Source: Sphingomonas sp. (GTDB taxonomy: Bacteria > Pseudomonadota > Alphaproteobacteria > Sphingomonadales > Sphingomonadaceae). From it: a DNA stretch of 64,000 bases. The position numbers and the translations under genes are program-made. The DNA lies in NCBI RefSeq assembly GCF_029239295.1, contig NZ_JAQZBC010000003.1, forward strand, positions 124,001-188,000. The letters are read 5' to 3'. Positions 53,378 to 61,562 of this stretch are shown here, piece by piece. Position 1 is the stretch's first letter; each line of letters starts with the position of its first letter. The notes under the pieces were generated by a model. That model ran no database searches, was not told the DNA's origin, and saw only the letters and a program-made list of their open reading frames with translations.

Positions 53378-56278
53378 TTGCGTCTGATGACTCGTCTCGC
53401 CGCCAGTGCCGCGGCGATCGCGCTCGCCATTCCGGCCGTTGCGCAGAACGCCCCCGCCACCTCGGCCACCCCTGCCCCCCCCCTTGCCGCTGCGCCTGCC
53501 ACGGCCGGCACTGCGGCGGCGATGCCAAAGGCCGCGCCGGTCGCCGATCTCGTCAAGGCGATCGACATCCCTTACGAGCAGTTCACGCTGCCCAACGGCC
53601 TCCGGGTGGTTGTCCATACCGATCGCAAGGCGCCGGTCGTGGCGGTGTCGGTCTGGTACGACGTCGGCTCCAAGCATGAGCCGAAGGGAAAGACGGGCTT
53701 CGCCCATCTGTTCGAACATCTGATGTTCAACGGCAGCGAAAATGCGCCGGGCGACTTCTTTGAACCGCTCAAGCAGGTCGGCGCGACGGACCTCAATGGC
53801 ACGACCTATTTCGATCGCACCAACTACTTCGAAACGGTGCCCACCGCGGCGCTGGAACAGGCGCTGTACCTTGAAAGCGATCGCATGGGCTGGCTGACCG
53901 GCGCGATCTCGCAGGCGGTGCTCGATGAGCAGCGCGGCGTCGTCCAGAACGAAAAGCGCGAAGGCGACAACCAGCCTTACGGTCTGGTCCCCTACAAGCT
54001 GATCGAAGGCGTGTTCCCCGCGGATCACCCTTACGGTCACAGCACGATCGGTTCGATGGCCGATCTGGACCGCGCGTCGCTCGACGATGTGAAGAGCTGG
54101 TTCCGCGACCATTATGGGCCGAACAATGCGGTGCTGGTGCTCGCGGGCGACATCGACGTTGCGACCGCGCGGCGCCTCGCCACCAAATATTTCGGCCCGA
54201 TCAAGCCGGGCCCGAAGAGCGTCGCGCCGGCCGCACCCGTGCCGGTGCTCGCGCAGGCGAAGAGCGAAGTGATGAAGGATCGCGTCGCTGCGCCGCTGGT
54301 GGTGAAGAACTGGCCGGTACCCGGCCTCAACGATCCCGCTGCCCCCGCGCTGGAAGTGGCCGCTTATGTGCTCGGCGGGCTCGCCAGTTCGCGCTTCGAC
54401 AATGCGCTGGTGAAGGGCGACAAGACTGCGGTTCAGGTCAGCGCCAACTATTCCGATTTCGCGCAGGTCGGGACGTTCAGCATTCAGGCGGTGGTCCGCC
54501 CCGGCGTCGATCCCGCGGTGGTGCAGAAGCGCCTCGATGAACTGGTCGCGGACTTCATCCGCAATGGCCCGACCGCCGATGAGGTGCAGCGCACGCTGAC
54601 GACGATGGTGTCGCGGCGGATCGGCGGGCTCGAATCGGTCGGCGGCTTTGGCGGCAAGGCCGTCGCGCTGGCCGAGGGCGCGCTCTATTCGAACGATCCC
54701 GGCTTCTACAAGAAGCGGCTCGCGGAACTCGCCGCGCAGACGCCCGCCAGCGTGAAGGCGGCGGCGCAGCAATGGTTGAGCCGGCCCGGCTACACGCTGA
54801 CCGTCGTTCCCGGCGAACGCGATGCTTATGACGAGGCGCAGGTGCCGCCGGCCGCGCCGCAGACCGCCGCACCTGATGTTCCGGCCAAGGGTACGCGAGA
54901 GCCGATGCCCAAGGTGGGTGAGGTTGGCGCGCTCGCCTTCCCCACCGTGCAGCGGGCGAAGCTGCGCAACGGGATCGAGCTGGTCTACGCGCAGCGTACC
55001 GCGGTGCCGGTCACGCAGATCGTCGCCAGCTTCGATGCCGGCACCGCTGCGGATGACGCCAAGCGGCTGGGCACGCAGGCGATGACCCTGGCGATGATCG
55101 ATGAAGGCACCACCCGGCTGAACTCGATCCAGCTGGCGGAGGCGAAGGAGCGGCTGGGGCTCGACATCTTCACCGGATCGTCGCCCGACCGCACCACCGT
55201 CAGCTTCCGTGCGCCCAGCGCCAATCTGGCGCCCGCCGTCGATGTGTGGGCGGACCTGCTGCGCGCGCCGACGTTTCCGGAAAGCGAGTTGCCGCGCGTG
55301 CGTGGCCAGTTGCTGGCGCAGATCGCGCAGGAACTGACCGATCCGGCCGGGCTGGCCCGGCGGGTCGTGTCACCGATCGCATACGGCGCGGGCAGCCCCT
55401 ATGCCAAGAATGTCGGCACCGGCGATGCCGCCGCCGTCCAGGCACTGACGCGCGATGATCTGGTCGCCTTCCAGCGCGCCTGGCTGCGGCCGGAGAAGGC
55501 CAAGATCTTCGTGGTCAGCGACCGTCCGATGGCGGAGGTGCAGCAGGTGCTGAACGCTCGCCTCGGCGATTGGCAGGGCACCGGTCCGGCCGGGACCAAG
55601 GTGTTCCGCGAGGATCGCAGCCTGCCGGCGCCGCGCGTGATCCTGATCGATCGACCGGACTCGCCGCAGTCCCGCATCACCGGCGCGCTGCGCACCAACC
55701 TGCGCGGCACGCAGGATCTGCTGCCGGTCATCACGGCGAACGATGCGCTTGGCGGCGACTTCCTGGGCCGTATCAACATGGACCTGCGCGAAACCAAGCA
55801 TTGGTCCTACGGCGCCTACGGTGGCTTCCAGCGCAACGCCTTTGCCGCACCCTATCTGATCAATGCGCCGGTGCAGGCGGACAAGACGGGGCCGGCGATC
55901 ACCTCGCTGCAGCAGGAAATCAGCGCCTTCGTCGGTGACAAGCCGCTGACCCAGGCCGAATTCGATCGCAGCATCACCGGTGCGATTCGATCGCTCGCCG
56001 GCAATTTCGAGACGGCTGGCGACGTGCTGGGGGCGATGCAGGCGAACGACCTCTACCAGCGGCCGGACAATTATTACGTTACGTTGCCGCAGGCTTATCG
56101 CGCGATGACCCGTGACGAACTGGTCGGCGCAATCCGTAGCGTCATCGATCCGAACCGTTTCGTTTGGGTCGTCGTGGGCGACGCCAAGGTGGTCCGGCCG
56201 CAACTTGACAGTGTCGGACTGCCGGTTGAGGTGATGAGCGCTGCGTCCGTGGCGGGCGCCCCACAGGAGAGAGAATGA
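53378..56278 (+). CDS. M16-family zinc peptidase (two-module, periplasmic)
   Basis: A 966-residue protein with a Sec signal peptide (MTRLAASAAAIALAIPAVAQ). The first M16 module has the inverted zinc motif HLFEH within FAHLFEHLMFNG, with the third ligand glutamate in EGDNQPYGLVPYKLIEG. The second module (from about residue 530, KLRNGIELVYAQRTAVPVTQ) has no HxxEH and is a structural half. GGAG lies nine bases before TTG 53378, so that start is chosen; ATG 53363 and ATG 53387 are in frame and possible. Its stop overlaps the next ATG by four bases. Relatives degrade peptides in the periplasm or at the outer membrane. Confidence 0.9.
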   Translation: MRLMTRLAASAAAIALAIPAVAQNAPATSATPAPPLAAAPATAGTAAAMPKAAPVADLVKAIDIPYEQFTLPNGLRVVVHTDRKAPVVAVSVWYDVGSKHEPKGKTGFAHLFEHLMFNGSENAPGDFFEPLKQVGATDLNGTTYFDRTNYFETVPTAALEQALYLESDRMGWLTGAISQAVLDEQRGVVQNEKREGDNQPYGLVPYKLIEGVFPADHPYGHSTIGSMADLDRASLDDVKSWFRDHYGPNNAVLVLAGDIDVATARRLATKYFGPIKPGPKSVAPAAPVPVLAQAKSEVMKDRVAAPLVVKNWPVPGLNDPAAPALEVAAYVLGGLASSRFDNALVKGDKTAVQVSANYSDFAQVGTFSIQAVVRPGVDPAVVQKRLDELVADFIRNGPTADEVQRTLTTMVSRRIGGLESVGGFGGKAVALAEGALYSNDPGFYKKRLAELAAQTPASVKAAAQQWLSRPGYTLTVVPGERDAYDEAQVPPAAPQTAAPDVPAKGTREPMPKVGEVGALAFPTVQRAKLRNGIELVYAQRTAVPVTQIVASFDAGTAADDAKRLGTQAMTLAMIDEGTTRLNSIQLAEAKERLGLDIFTGSSPDRTTVSFRAPSANLAPAVDVWADLLRAPTFPESELPRVRGQLLAQIAQELTDPAGLARRVVSPIAYGAGSPYAKNVGTGDAAAVQALTRDDLVAFQRAWLRPEKAKIFVVSDRPMAEVQQVLNARLGDWQGTGPAGTKVFREDRSLPAPRVILIDRPDSPQSRITGALRTNLRGTQDLLPVITANDALGGDFLGRINMDLRETKHWSYGAYGGFQRNAFAAPYLINAPVQADKTGPAITSLQQEISAFVGDKPLTQAEFDRSITGAIRSLAGNFETAGDVLGAMQANDLYQRPDNYYVTLPQAYRAMTRDELVGAIRSVIDPNRFVWVVVGDAKVVRPQLDSVGLPVEVMSAASVAGAPQERE

Positions 56279-56577
56279 TGGCTGGAGTCGATGGTACCTA
56301 CGACGTCGTTGTGAAGTCCCCGCTGGGCGACCAGAAGTCGACGCTGACGGTGAAGAGCGACGGCAGCACCTTCACGGGCACCAATTCGGGCGCGATGGGC
56401 GCGGCGGATGTCTCGGGTGAGGTGAACGGCAACACGCTGACCTGGAAGCAGCAGATGACCGTTCCGATGCCGATGACGCTCGACATGAACGTGACGATCG
56501 ACGGCGACACCGTCTCCGGCACGGTTGGCGCGGGCGCATTCGGCAGCTTCCCGCTGACCGGCACCCGCACCGCCTGA
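56275..56577 (+). CDS. Small protein of unknown function, coupled to M16 protease
   Basis: A 100-residue acidic/neutral protein, Gly/Thr/Ser-rich and free of Cys, with no signal peptide. It has repeating short beta-strand-like segments (DVVVKSPLGDQKSTLTVKSD, DVSGEVNGNTLTWKQQMTVP, VTIDGDTVSGTVGAGAFGSF) that suggest a small beta-barrel or lipocalin-like fold. It overlaps the M16 gene as ATGA (two tandem ATGs). I do not recognise the family. The tight coupling suggests it works with or is regulated alongside the protease. Confidence 0.8.
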   Translation: MMAGVDGTYDVVVKSPLGDQKSTLTVKSDGSTFTGTNSGAMGAADVSGEVNGNTLTWKQQMTVPMPMTLDMNVTIDGDTVSGTVGAGAFGSFPLTGTRTA

Positions 56578-56586
56578 ACCGAATAC

Positions 56587-56616
56587 CGCCGCCCCGATCA
56601 CGTGATCGGGGTGGCG
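56587..56616. terminator. Long palindromic hairpin between convergent genes
   Basis: Around a perfect 20-base palindrome (56592-56611) the pairing extends outwards (CCGCC with GGTGG-like sequence, one G-T) to about 15 base pairs. It lies ten bases after the small protein's stop and 28 bases before the minus-strand DHFR-like gene's end. No T-run. Likely bidirectional transcript end. Confidence 0.5.
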
Positions 56617-56643
56617 CGATCCTTGGGGGGCGCCCTGCGGCGG

Positions 56644-57264
56644 CTATTCGCCGTCCGGTCGCGTGAAATCCCCGGTCCGCACTGCGCCGTCACGCTCATA
56701 GACGGCCATGATCACGCCCGTCCCGCTGACGCGATGATCCACCAGCCGCAGCCCGGCGGGTGAGCCGCCGGTGAGTGCGCGCCGGCCTTTGCCGAGGATG
56801 ATCGGCACGATCGTCAGGAACAATCGGTCGATCAACCCGGCGCCCAGCAGCGCAGGATACAGCTGCCCACTGCCCTGGATCAGCAGATCCGGCCCGTCTT
56901 CCTCGCACAGGCGAGCAACCGCGGCAGCGGGATCGCCCACCAGCGCCTGTGATCCCTGCCAGCCCAGCGTCTCGGGGTTTGAGGTGACGACGTATTTGGT
57001 GATCCGGCCAAAACGTTCTCCGACCGGGTTGCCCACGTGGCGCGGCCAGTAATCGGCAAAGATATCGTAGGTGCGCCGGCCCAACAGCAAATCATATTCG
57101 GCGCCCATGATGTGTTCACCGATGAAGTCGCTGGTCGCATCATCGTCGTAGCCGGCCATCCACCCGCCGTGCGCAAAGCCGCCGCTGGGGTCTTCGTCCG
57201 GCCCGCCCGGTGCCTGGATCACCCCGTCGATCGACATGAACAGGCCACCGGTGATCTTACGCAT
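56644..57264 (-). CDS. DHFR/RibD C-terminal-domain protein
   Basis: A 206-residue protein of the dihydrofolate-reductase-like fold (RibD_C, YyaP group): MRKITGGLFMSIDGVIQAPG, GAEYDLLLGRRTYDIFADYW, KYVVTSNPETLGW and a NADPH-type segment DLLIQGSGQLYPALLGAGLI. A reductase of unknown substrate. It is the last gene of the HxlR-linked run and overlaps the VOC gene by eight bases. Confidence 0.88.
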   Translation of the reverse strand: MRKITGGLFMSIDGVIQAPGGPDEDPSGGFAHGGWMAGYDDDATSDFIGEHIMGAEYDLLLGRRTYDIFADYWPRHVGNPVGERFGRITKYVVTSNPETLGWQGSQALVGDPAAAVARLCEEDGPDLLIQGSGQLYPALLGAGLIDRLFLTIVPIILGKGRRALTGGSPAGLRLVDHRVSGTGVIMAVYERDGAVRTGDFTRPDGE

Positions 57265-57790
57265 CGTCTCGCTCGCTCCGACGCGCCTGTTCGATCGCCG
57301 CTATGCCGATTTTGCGCATCGTCATCATCGCCTCCATCGCGCGCCTTCCAGCGGCGGCGTCCGGATCGGCAAGGGCATCCATCAGCGCGCGCGGCGTAAT
57401 CTGCCACGAAAAGCCCCACCGGTCCTTGCACCAGCCGCAATCGCTTTCTTCCCCGCCATTGCCGACGATCGCGTCCCAATAGCGGTCGGTTTCCTCCTGC
57501 GTGTCGGTCATCACCATGAAGCTGACTGCTTCATTGGGCGTGAAGGCCGGCCCGCCGTTCAGGCCGATGAAGGGGCGCCCCAGCACGGTGAATTCGACCG
57601 TCAGTTCACCGCCCGCGGGCATCGACGGATTGTCCGCCGGCGCGGTCCGGACGCTGCCGACGTGGCTGTCGGGAAAGGTCGCGGCGTAGAAACGCGCCGC
57701 CGCGCTTGCCTGGCCACGGTCGAACCACAGGCAGGTCGCCAGTCGATCCGCGACCATCGGCGGCCGCTGGCGTGGGTCGCCCGTGCTCAT
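57257..57790 (-). CDS. PhnB-like VOC-fold protein
   Basis: A 177-residue VOC protein of the PhnB/3-demethylubiquinone-9 methyltransferase-like group: CLWFDRGQASAAARFYAATF, a GRPFIGLNGGPAFTPNEAVS segment and KDRWGFSWQITPRALMDALA. It ends with a Met/Glu-rich helix. Start ATG 57790 overlaps the upstream VOC gene's stop as ATGA. The open frame to 58483 lies inside that gene. Function unknown; often near HxlR or SRPBCC genes. Confidence 0.85.
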   Translation of the reverse strand: MSTGDPRQRPPMVADRLATCLWFDRGQASAAARFYAATFPDSHVGSVRTAPADNPSMPAGGELTVEFTVLGRPFIGLNGGPAFTPNEAVSFMVMTDTQEETDRYWDAIVGNGGEESDCGWCKDRWGFSWQITPRALMDALADPDAAAGRRAMEAMMTMRKIGIAAIEQARRSERDDA

Positions 57791-58572
57791 GCCGCGGCGC
57801 CTGGTGCGGCGATGCCAAAGGCCGCGCCATCGGGGTCGCTCGCCACGATCACCCGGTCCCCGCCGGGCACTTCCATTGGCCCGACGTGAACGGTGCCACC
57901 GCCAGCGGTCACGGCCGCCGCGGCTTTCTCGATGTCGGGTGCGCGGAAATAGAACAGCCAGCCGGGGGTCGGCTGATCCGCGTTCACGTTCATCGTCGCG
58001 CCAAATGTCTCTCCGGCCGCGGCGGCAAAGATGTAATCGCCCGCCGCGTCCGGCATCGTCATCTTGTCGGGAAAGGTCCAACCGAACACGTCCGCGTAAA
58101 AGGCGTTGCCGGCGACCTGATCGGTGGTGACCAGTTCGTGCCAGTTGCATTTGCCCATGCCGGTGCGTTCCCATGCCGTGCTGGGCGCGTCGACCGCGCC
58201 GCGCATCACGTAGAACGGGTTGCCCTGCGGATCGGCGACCATCGCCAGCCGGCCGACGCCCTGCATGTCGAACGCGGGCAGATGGACGCTGCCGCCAGCA
58301 GCAGTGATCGCCGCGACGCTGGCATCGACATCGTCGACCCCGATGTAGAACAGCCACGCCGGCCTGGCACCGCCAGCCACCATCTCGGGCGCCAAATGCA
58401 TCATACCGCCGACGTTGCTGCCGTCCGCGGTGACGAGCATCCGGTAATCCGGGCCCTCCCCCGGCCTGGGGCCGACCGTCCATCCGATCGCCTGGCCATA
58501 GAATTCGGACGATCGCTCGGGATCGGTCGTCAACAGCTCATACCAGATCGGGGTGCCGTGCTTGTTGCGCAT
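57787..58572 (-). CDS. Two-domain VOC (glyoxalase-like) protein
   Basis: A 261-residue protein of two consecutive glyoxalase-like domains: first HGTPIWYELLTTDPERSSEF to about residue 125, second GKCNWHELVTTDQVAGNAFY with PGWLFYFRAPDIEKAAAAVT to the end. The two halves share the same plan (WYELLTTD, WHELVTTD). Relatives include hydroxylases and antibiotic-binding proteins. It is coupled to the VOC gene below it. Confidence 0.85.
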   Translation of the reverse strand: MRNKHGTPIWYELLTTDPERSSEFYGQAIGWTVGPRPGEGPDYRMLVTADGSNVGGMMHLAPEMVAGGARPAWLFYIGVDDVDASVAAITAAGGSVHLPAFDMQGVGRLAMVADPQGNPFYVMRGAVDAPSTAWERTGMGKCNWHELVTTDQVAGNAFYADVFGWTFPDKMTMPDAAGDYIFAAAAGETFGATMNVNADQPTPGWLFYFRAPDIEKAAAAVTAGGGTVHVGPMEVPGGDRVIVASDPDGAAFGIAAPGAAA

Positions 58573-58589
58573 CTCCTGTCTCCCTGCGC

Positions 58590-59303
58590 TCAGCCGTCGA
58601 CCACCGGGACGAAGCCGCCGAACATCATGCGCTTGCCGTCGAACGGTCGATCCTCGCCGGCGGACATCCGCTCATCGTTCATCAGCGCTTCCCAGCCCCG
58701 GTCGCGCACGGCCTTGGACGGCCATTCGACCCATCCGAAGGCGACCGTTTCGCCGTCCTGCACGCGCGCGGCGCGATGAAAGTCGGTGACCTTTCCGACC
58801 GGCACGTCGTCGCCAAAGGCGTCGACCACGCGGCTGGCGCCATGATCCAGGAAAGCGGCGGCGGATGCTTCGGCGAAGCGGCGATATGCCTCTTTCCCGT
58901 CCTGGGCGACCGGCAGCACCACGCCATCGACATAGCCGCAGTCGCCGCCCGGCCCCGCCGCGCAGACCACCTCGAAACCGCCATAGATCATGCGCTGCCC
59001 GTCAAAGGGCATCGGGCCCAGCTGCTCCATCCGCGGGTCGCTCATCATCTGTTGCCCGGCGGCATCGCGCGTCGCCTTGTCGGGATATTCGATCCAGCTG
59101 AACAGAACGGTTTCGCGCTCACGCGCGTCTACCGCCTGCCACAGATCGTTGATCTCGCCGCGGGGCACATCGTCGCCCCATGCCTCGACCACGCGTACCG
59201 CGCCAAATTCCTCCAGCAGGCCGCGCGCCGCATCGGCATGGGCGATATAGCGGTCCTTGTTTTCGCTTGGCGCGACCACGACGAACCCGTCGACATAGGT
59301 CAT
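58590..59303 (-). CDS. Tandem DUF1428 protein
   Basis: A 237-residue protein made of two DUF1428 units in tandem. The first begins MTYVDGFVVVAPSENKDRYI and the second CGYVDGVVLPVAQDGKEAYR; each then has a GDDVPxGx segment (GDDVPRGEINDLWQAVDARE and GDDVPVGKVTDFHRAARVQD), an FSWIEYPDKATRD/FGWVEWPSKAVRD motif and a FDGxRMxxGGF end. DUF1428 proteins are normally single (about 117 residues), so this is a fusion from duplication. Function of the family is unknown. It overlaps the GST gene as ATGA. Confidence 0.9.
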   Translation of the reverse strand: MTYVDGFVVVAPSENKDRYIAHADAARGLLEEFGAVRVVEAWGDDVPRGEINDLWQAVDARERETVLFSWIEYPDKATRDAAGQQMMSDPRMEQLGPMPFDGQRMIYGGFEVVCAAGPGGDCGYVDGVVLPVAQDGKEAYRRFAEASAAAFLDHGASRVVDAFGDDVPVGKVTDFHRAARVQDGETVAFGWVEWPSKAVRDRGWEALMNDERMSAGEDRPFDGKRMMFGGFVPVVDG

Positions 59304-59998
59304 GCTGCCGCTCCTTCACGACTCGCGAGCCAGGCGGCGATCTCCGGCGGCGGCGCGCCGGTAAAGCCCGCCAGCTGATCGGCAAGCGCGCGCTGGAACG
59401 CGGGCCGCGCCGTGCCGCGCGCGACATAGGCGCGCAGATTGTCGTACGGATCGAGGTAACCGTCATCCTCCAAGATCCGCACTACGGACACCATCAGCAG
59501 GTCGCCTGCGGTGAAGGTCTCATCTTCCAGCCACGTCCGATCGCCCAGCCGGCGTGACAATTCCTCCAGCCGTTCGTGGATGCGGGCCTCGACCGACGGG
59601 AGGCGCGGGCGTGACCAGGGCTCGTCGGCCTCGAACAAGGTGGCGATGGCATGGTCCATGATCGGTGGCTCGACGGTGTTGAGCGCGGCGAACATCCATT
59701 CGATCGCCCGCGCGCGTGCGGCGGGATCCTCCGGCAGCAACGTGCCGTACCGATCGGCGATGTGCAGGACGATCGCCCCGGATTCGAACAGCACCAGCCC
59801 GTCCTGCTCATAAGTGGGAACTTGCCCAAAGGGCTGGCGCTGCCGGTGCTCGGGGTGCTTCTGGCCGCCCTGTGTCAGATAGGCGACGTCATAGGGCTGG
59901 CCCACTTCCTCCAGCGCCCAGCGCACGCGAAGGTCGCGCACTTGGCCTTCGGCAAAGGGCGGCACCCAATCGAATGCCGTGATCGTTGGCAGTTCCAT
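59300..59998 (-). CDS. Glutathione S-transferase family protein
   Basis: A 232-residue GST: N-terminal thioredoxin-like domain (RDLRVRWALEEVGQPYDVAY, GQVPTYEQDGLVLFESGAIV) and C-terminal helical domain (RTWLEDETFTAGDLLMVSVV). The usual Ser/Cys/Tyr near residue 10 is not clear (FDWVPPFAEGQVRDLRV). Substrate unknown; lies in the HxlR-linked run, 82 bases after the DUF4287 gene and coupled to the tandem DUF1428 gene. Confidence 0.88.
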   Translation of the reverse strand: MELPTITAFDWVPPFAEGQVRDLRVRWALEEVGQPYDVAYLTQGGQKHPEHRQRQPFGQVPTYEQDGLVLFESGAIVLHIADRYGTLLPEDPAARARAIEWMFAALNTVEPPIMDHAIATLFEADEPWSRPRLPSVEARIHERLEELSRRLGDRTWLEDETFTAGDLLMVSVVRILEDDGYLDPYDNLRAYVARGTARPAFQRALADQLAGFTGAPPPEIAAWLASREGAAA

Positions 59999-60079
59999 CC
60001 TCTCGCTCCTTTATTGTGTCGTCCGGGCCGCATGATCGCTGGGCGGCAGGTGCAGCCATCGGCGACGGTGCGCCTGCGT

Positions 60080-60309
60080 TCAGGCGTCACCCTCCTTCTT
60101 GGTCCCTTTCAGCAGCGCGACGACCGCCATGGCGTGGCCGTGGCCAAGCCCCAGGTCAGACTTCAGCTGTTCGACCATGGCCATCGGCTTGATGCCGGGC
60201 GCCAACGTGTCGCCGGCGGTCCAGCCATTCGCGACCCCATTGCGCGCAGATCGCCGGGGCTCTTCCCGGTCTTTTGCTCGATCGTGTCTAGATAGGCCTG
60301 GAATGACAT
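60080..60309 (-). pseudogene. DUF4287 gene, frameshifted
   Basis: A gene starting ATG 60309 reads MSFQAYLDTIEQKTGKSPGD then LRAM, the standard DUF4287 N-terminus. The family's second half (GVANGWTAGDTLAPGIKPMA, LKSDLGLGHGHAMAVVALLK, ending KKEGDA and TGA at 60080) is in another frame. The break is a run of four G (plus-strand CCCC 60235-60238); one more G would rejoin the two halves as LRAMGVANGW. So this is a one-base homopolymer contraction. The restored protein would be about 76 residues. The gene follows the VOC gene by 13 bases. Confidence 0.75.
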
Positions 60310-60322
60310 GATGCCGCTTTCC

Positions 60323-60757
60323 TCAGGCGGCGCTGGCGTCGGGTTGCCCCATCGCCTGCTGCGCGGCCACCATATCCATGAACATCGGTTCCCAGACATG
60401 GCCGTCGGGATCCTCAAAGGCGCGACCGTACATGAATCCCATGTCCTGCGGCTCGCGGGTTTCGCGCCCACCCGCTGCGATGGCGGCATCGGTGATCCCA
60501 TCCACCTCATCCCGACTGTCACGCGAGATGGCGAGCAGCACGCCGCTGGTCGTATGGGCGTCGATCAGCGTCTTGTCGGTGAAGGTCGCGTAGAAACCGC
60601 GATCGAGCAGCATCACGCTGATCTCGTCGGACCACACCATCGCCGACGCATGCTCGTTGGAGAACATGGGGTTCAGCGTGAAGCCCAGCGCTTCGTAAAA
60701 GGCGGTTGAGCGCGGCACGTCGGTCACCGGCAGGTTGACGAAGATCGTCCTGGCCAT
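60323..60757 (-). CDS. Single-domain VOC protein (bleomycin-resistance/glyoxalase-like)
   Basis: A 144-residue VOC protein: TIFVNLPVTDVPRSTAFYEA, LGFTLNPMFSNEHASAMVWS, and FEDPDGHVWEPMFMDM with the metal-ligand-like glutamate near the end. It is the first gene after the HxlR divergent spacer, so it heads the run that ends with the DHFR-like gene. Likely target of HxlR repression by position. Confidence 0.9.
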   Translation of the reverse strand: MARTIFVNLPVTDVPRSTAFYEALGFTLNPMFSNEHASAMVWSDEISVMLLDRGFYATFTDKTLIDAHTTSGVLLAISRDSRDEVDGITDAAIAAGGRETREPQDMGFMYGRAFEDPDGHVWEPMFMDMVAAQQAMGQPDASAA

Positions 60758-60778
60758 CGCACCTCTCCCTTGCGACTC

Positions 60779-60819
60779 GTTGCTTGTGGTTTGTGCGCTC
60801 GGCAGTTATCAAAAGCAAC
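60779..60819. promoter_or_regulatory. Inverted repeat in the HxlR divergent spacer
   Basis: GTTGCTT (60779-60785) and AAGCAAC (60813-60819) form a perfect 7-bp dyad separated by 27 bases, in the 63-base spacer between the VOC gene and the HxlR gene. The right arm touches the HxlR start. This is a candidate operator pair for HxlR. Confidence 0.4.
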
Positions 60820-60820
60820 A

Positions 60821-61516
60821 ATGAAGTCAGAAAAAGTAACAACTGAGGTTTCGGGCAAGCGGCGCTGGTATGACGACGCCTGCGGCACCGCGCTGGCGAT
60901 GGAATTGGTTGGCGAGCGCTGGTCGATGCTGATCGTGCGCGAATTGATGTTCGGTGCCCGGCGCTTCGGTGAACTGAAAGCATCGTTGAACGGGATCAGC
61001 GCGAATGTGCTGACACAACGGCTGGAGGGGTTGGAGGCAGCGCACATCCTGAAACGCCGCCGCCTGCCGCCGCCGGCCAGCGTGCAGGTCTATGAACTCA
61101 CCCCATGGGGCTATGAAGCCGAAGGAGCGATCAAGGCGCTGGGCGCTTGGGCAGCACGCTCGCCGGATCATGATCCGATGCTGCCGCTGTCGGCGGCGTC
61201 GATGATGCTGTCGCTGCGCACCATGATCCAGCCGCAGCGCGCCAGAAGCAGGCCGAATTGTGCCGTGGCCTTCACGTTCGCGGCCGAATCGTTCCTGGCG
61301 CGGCTGGTCGATGGCGACTTGCCGATCGTCCGTGGGGAGGGGGAAGCGGATGTGCATTTCACCACCAGCCCGCGGATCATGGCCAATATCGTCTACGGCA
61401 AATGGCCGATCGAGGAGGCTGAGGCGGCCGGAGAACTCGTTTTCGCCGGCGATCGCGCCCTGGCGCGGCAGTTCATCGACCTCTTCCACCTGCCGGCAAA
61501 GGCAAAGGTTGAATAA
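60821..61516 (+). CDS. HxlR-family transcriptional regulator with C-terminal SCP2-like domain
   Basis: A 231-residue regulator. The winged-helix domain has ALAMELVGERWSMLIVRELM, FGARRFGELKASLNGISANV, LTQRLEGLEAAHILKRRRLP and YELTPWGYEAEGAIKALGAW. A further 110 residues resemble the SCP2/ligand-binding tail of some HxlR proteins (RPNCAVAFTFAAESFLARLV). ATG 60821 starts the conserved part; the open frame begins at 60770. It is divergent from the VOC/GST/DUF run. HxlR proteins sense aldehydes, oxidants or disulfide stress in other species. Confidence 0.9.
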   Translation: MKSEKVTTEVSGKRRWYDDACGTALAMELVGERWSMLIVRELMFGARRFGELKASLNGISANVLTQRLEGLEAAHILKRRRLPPPASVQVYELTPWGYEAEGAIKALGAWAARSPDHDPMLPLSAASMMLSLRTMIQPQRARSRPNCAVAFTFAAESFLARLVDGDLPIVRGEGEADVHFTTSPRIMANIVYGKWPIEEAEAAGELVFAGDRALARQFIDLFHLPAKAKVE

Positions 61517-61562
61517 CCACCGAACTCGGGCCTAAGGCGTTCGTGTTAATTGCGAGGCGCGC

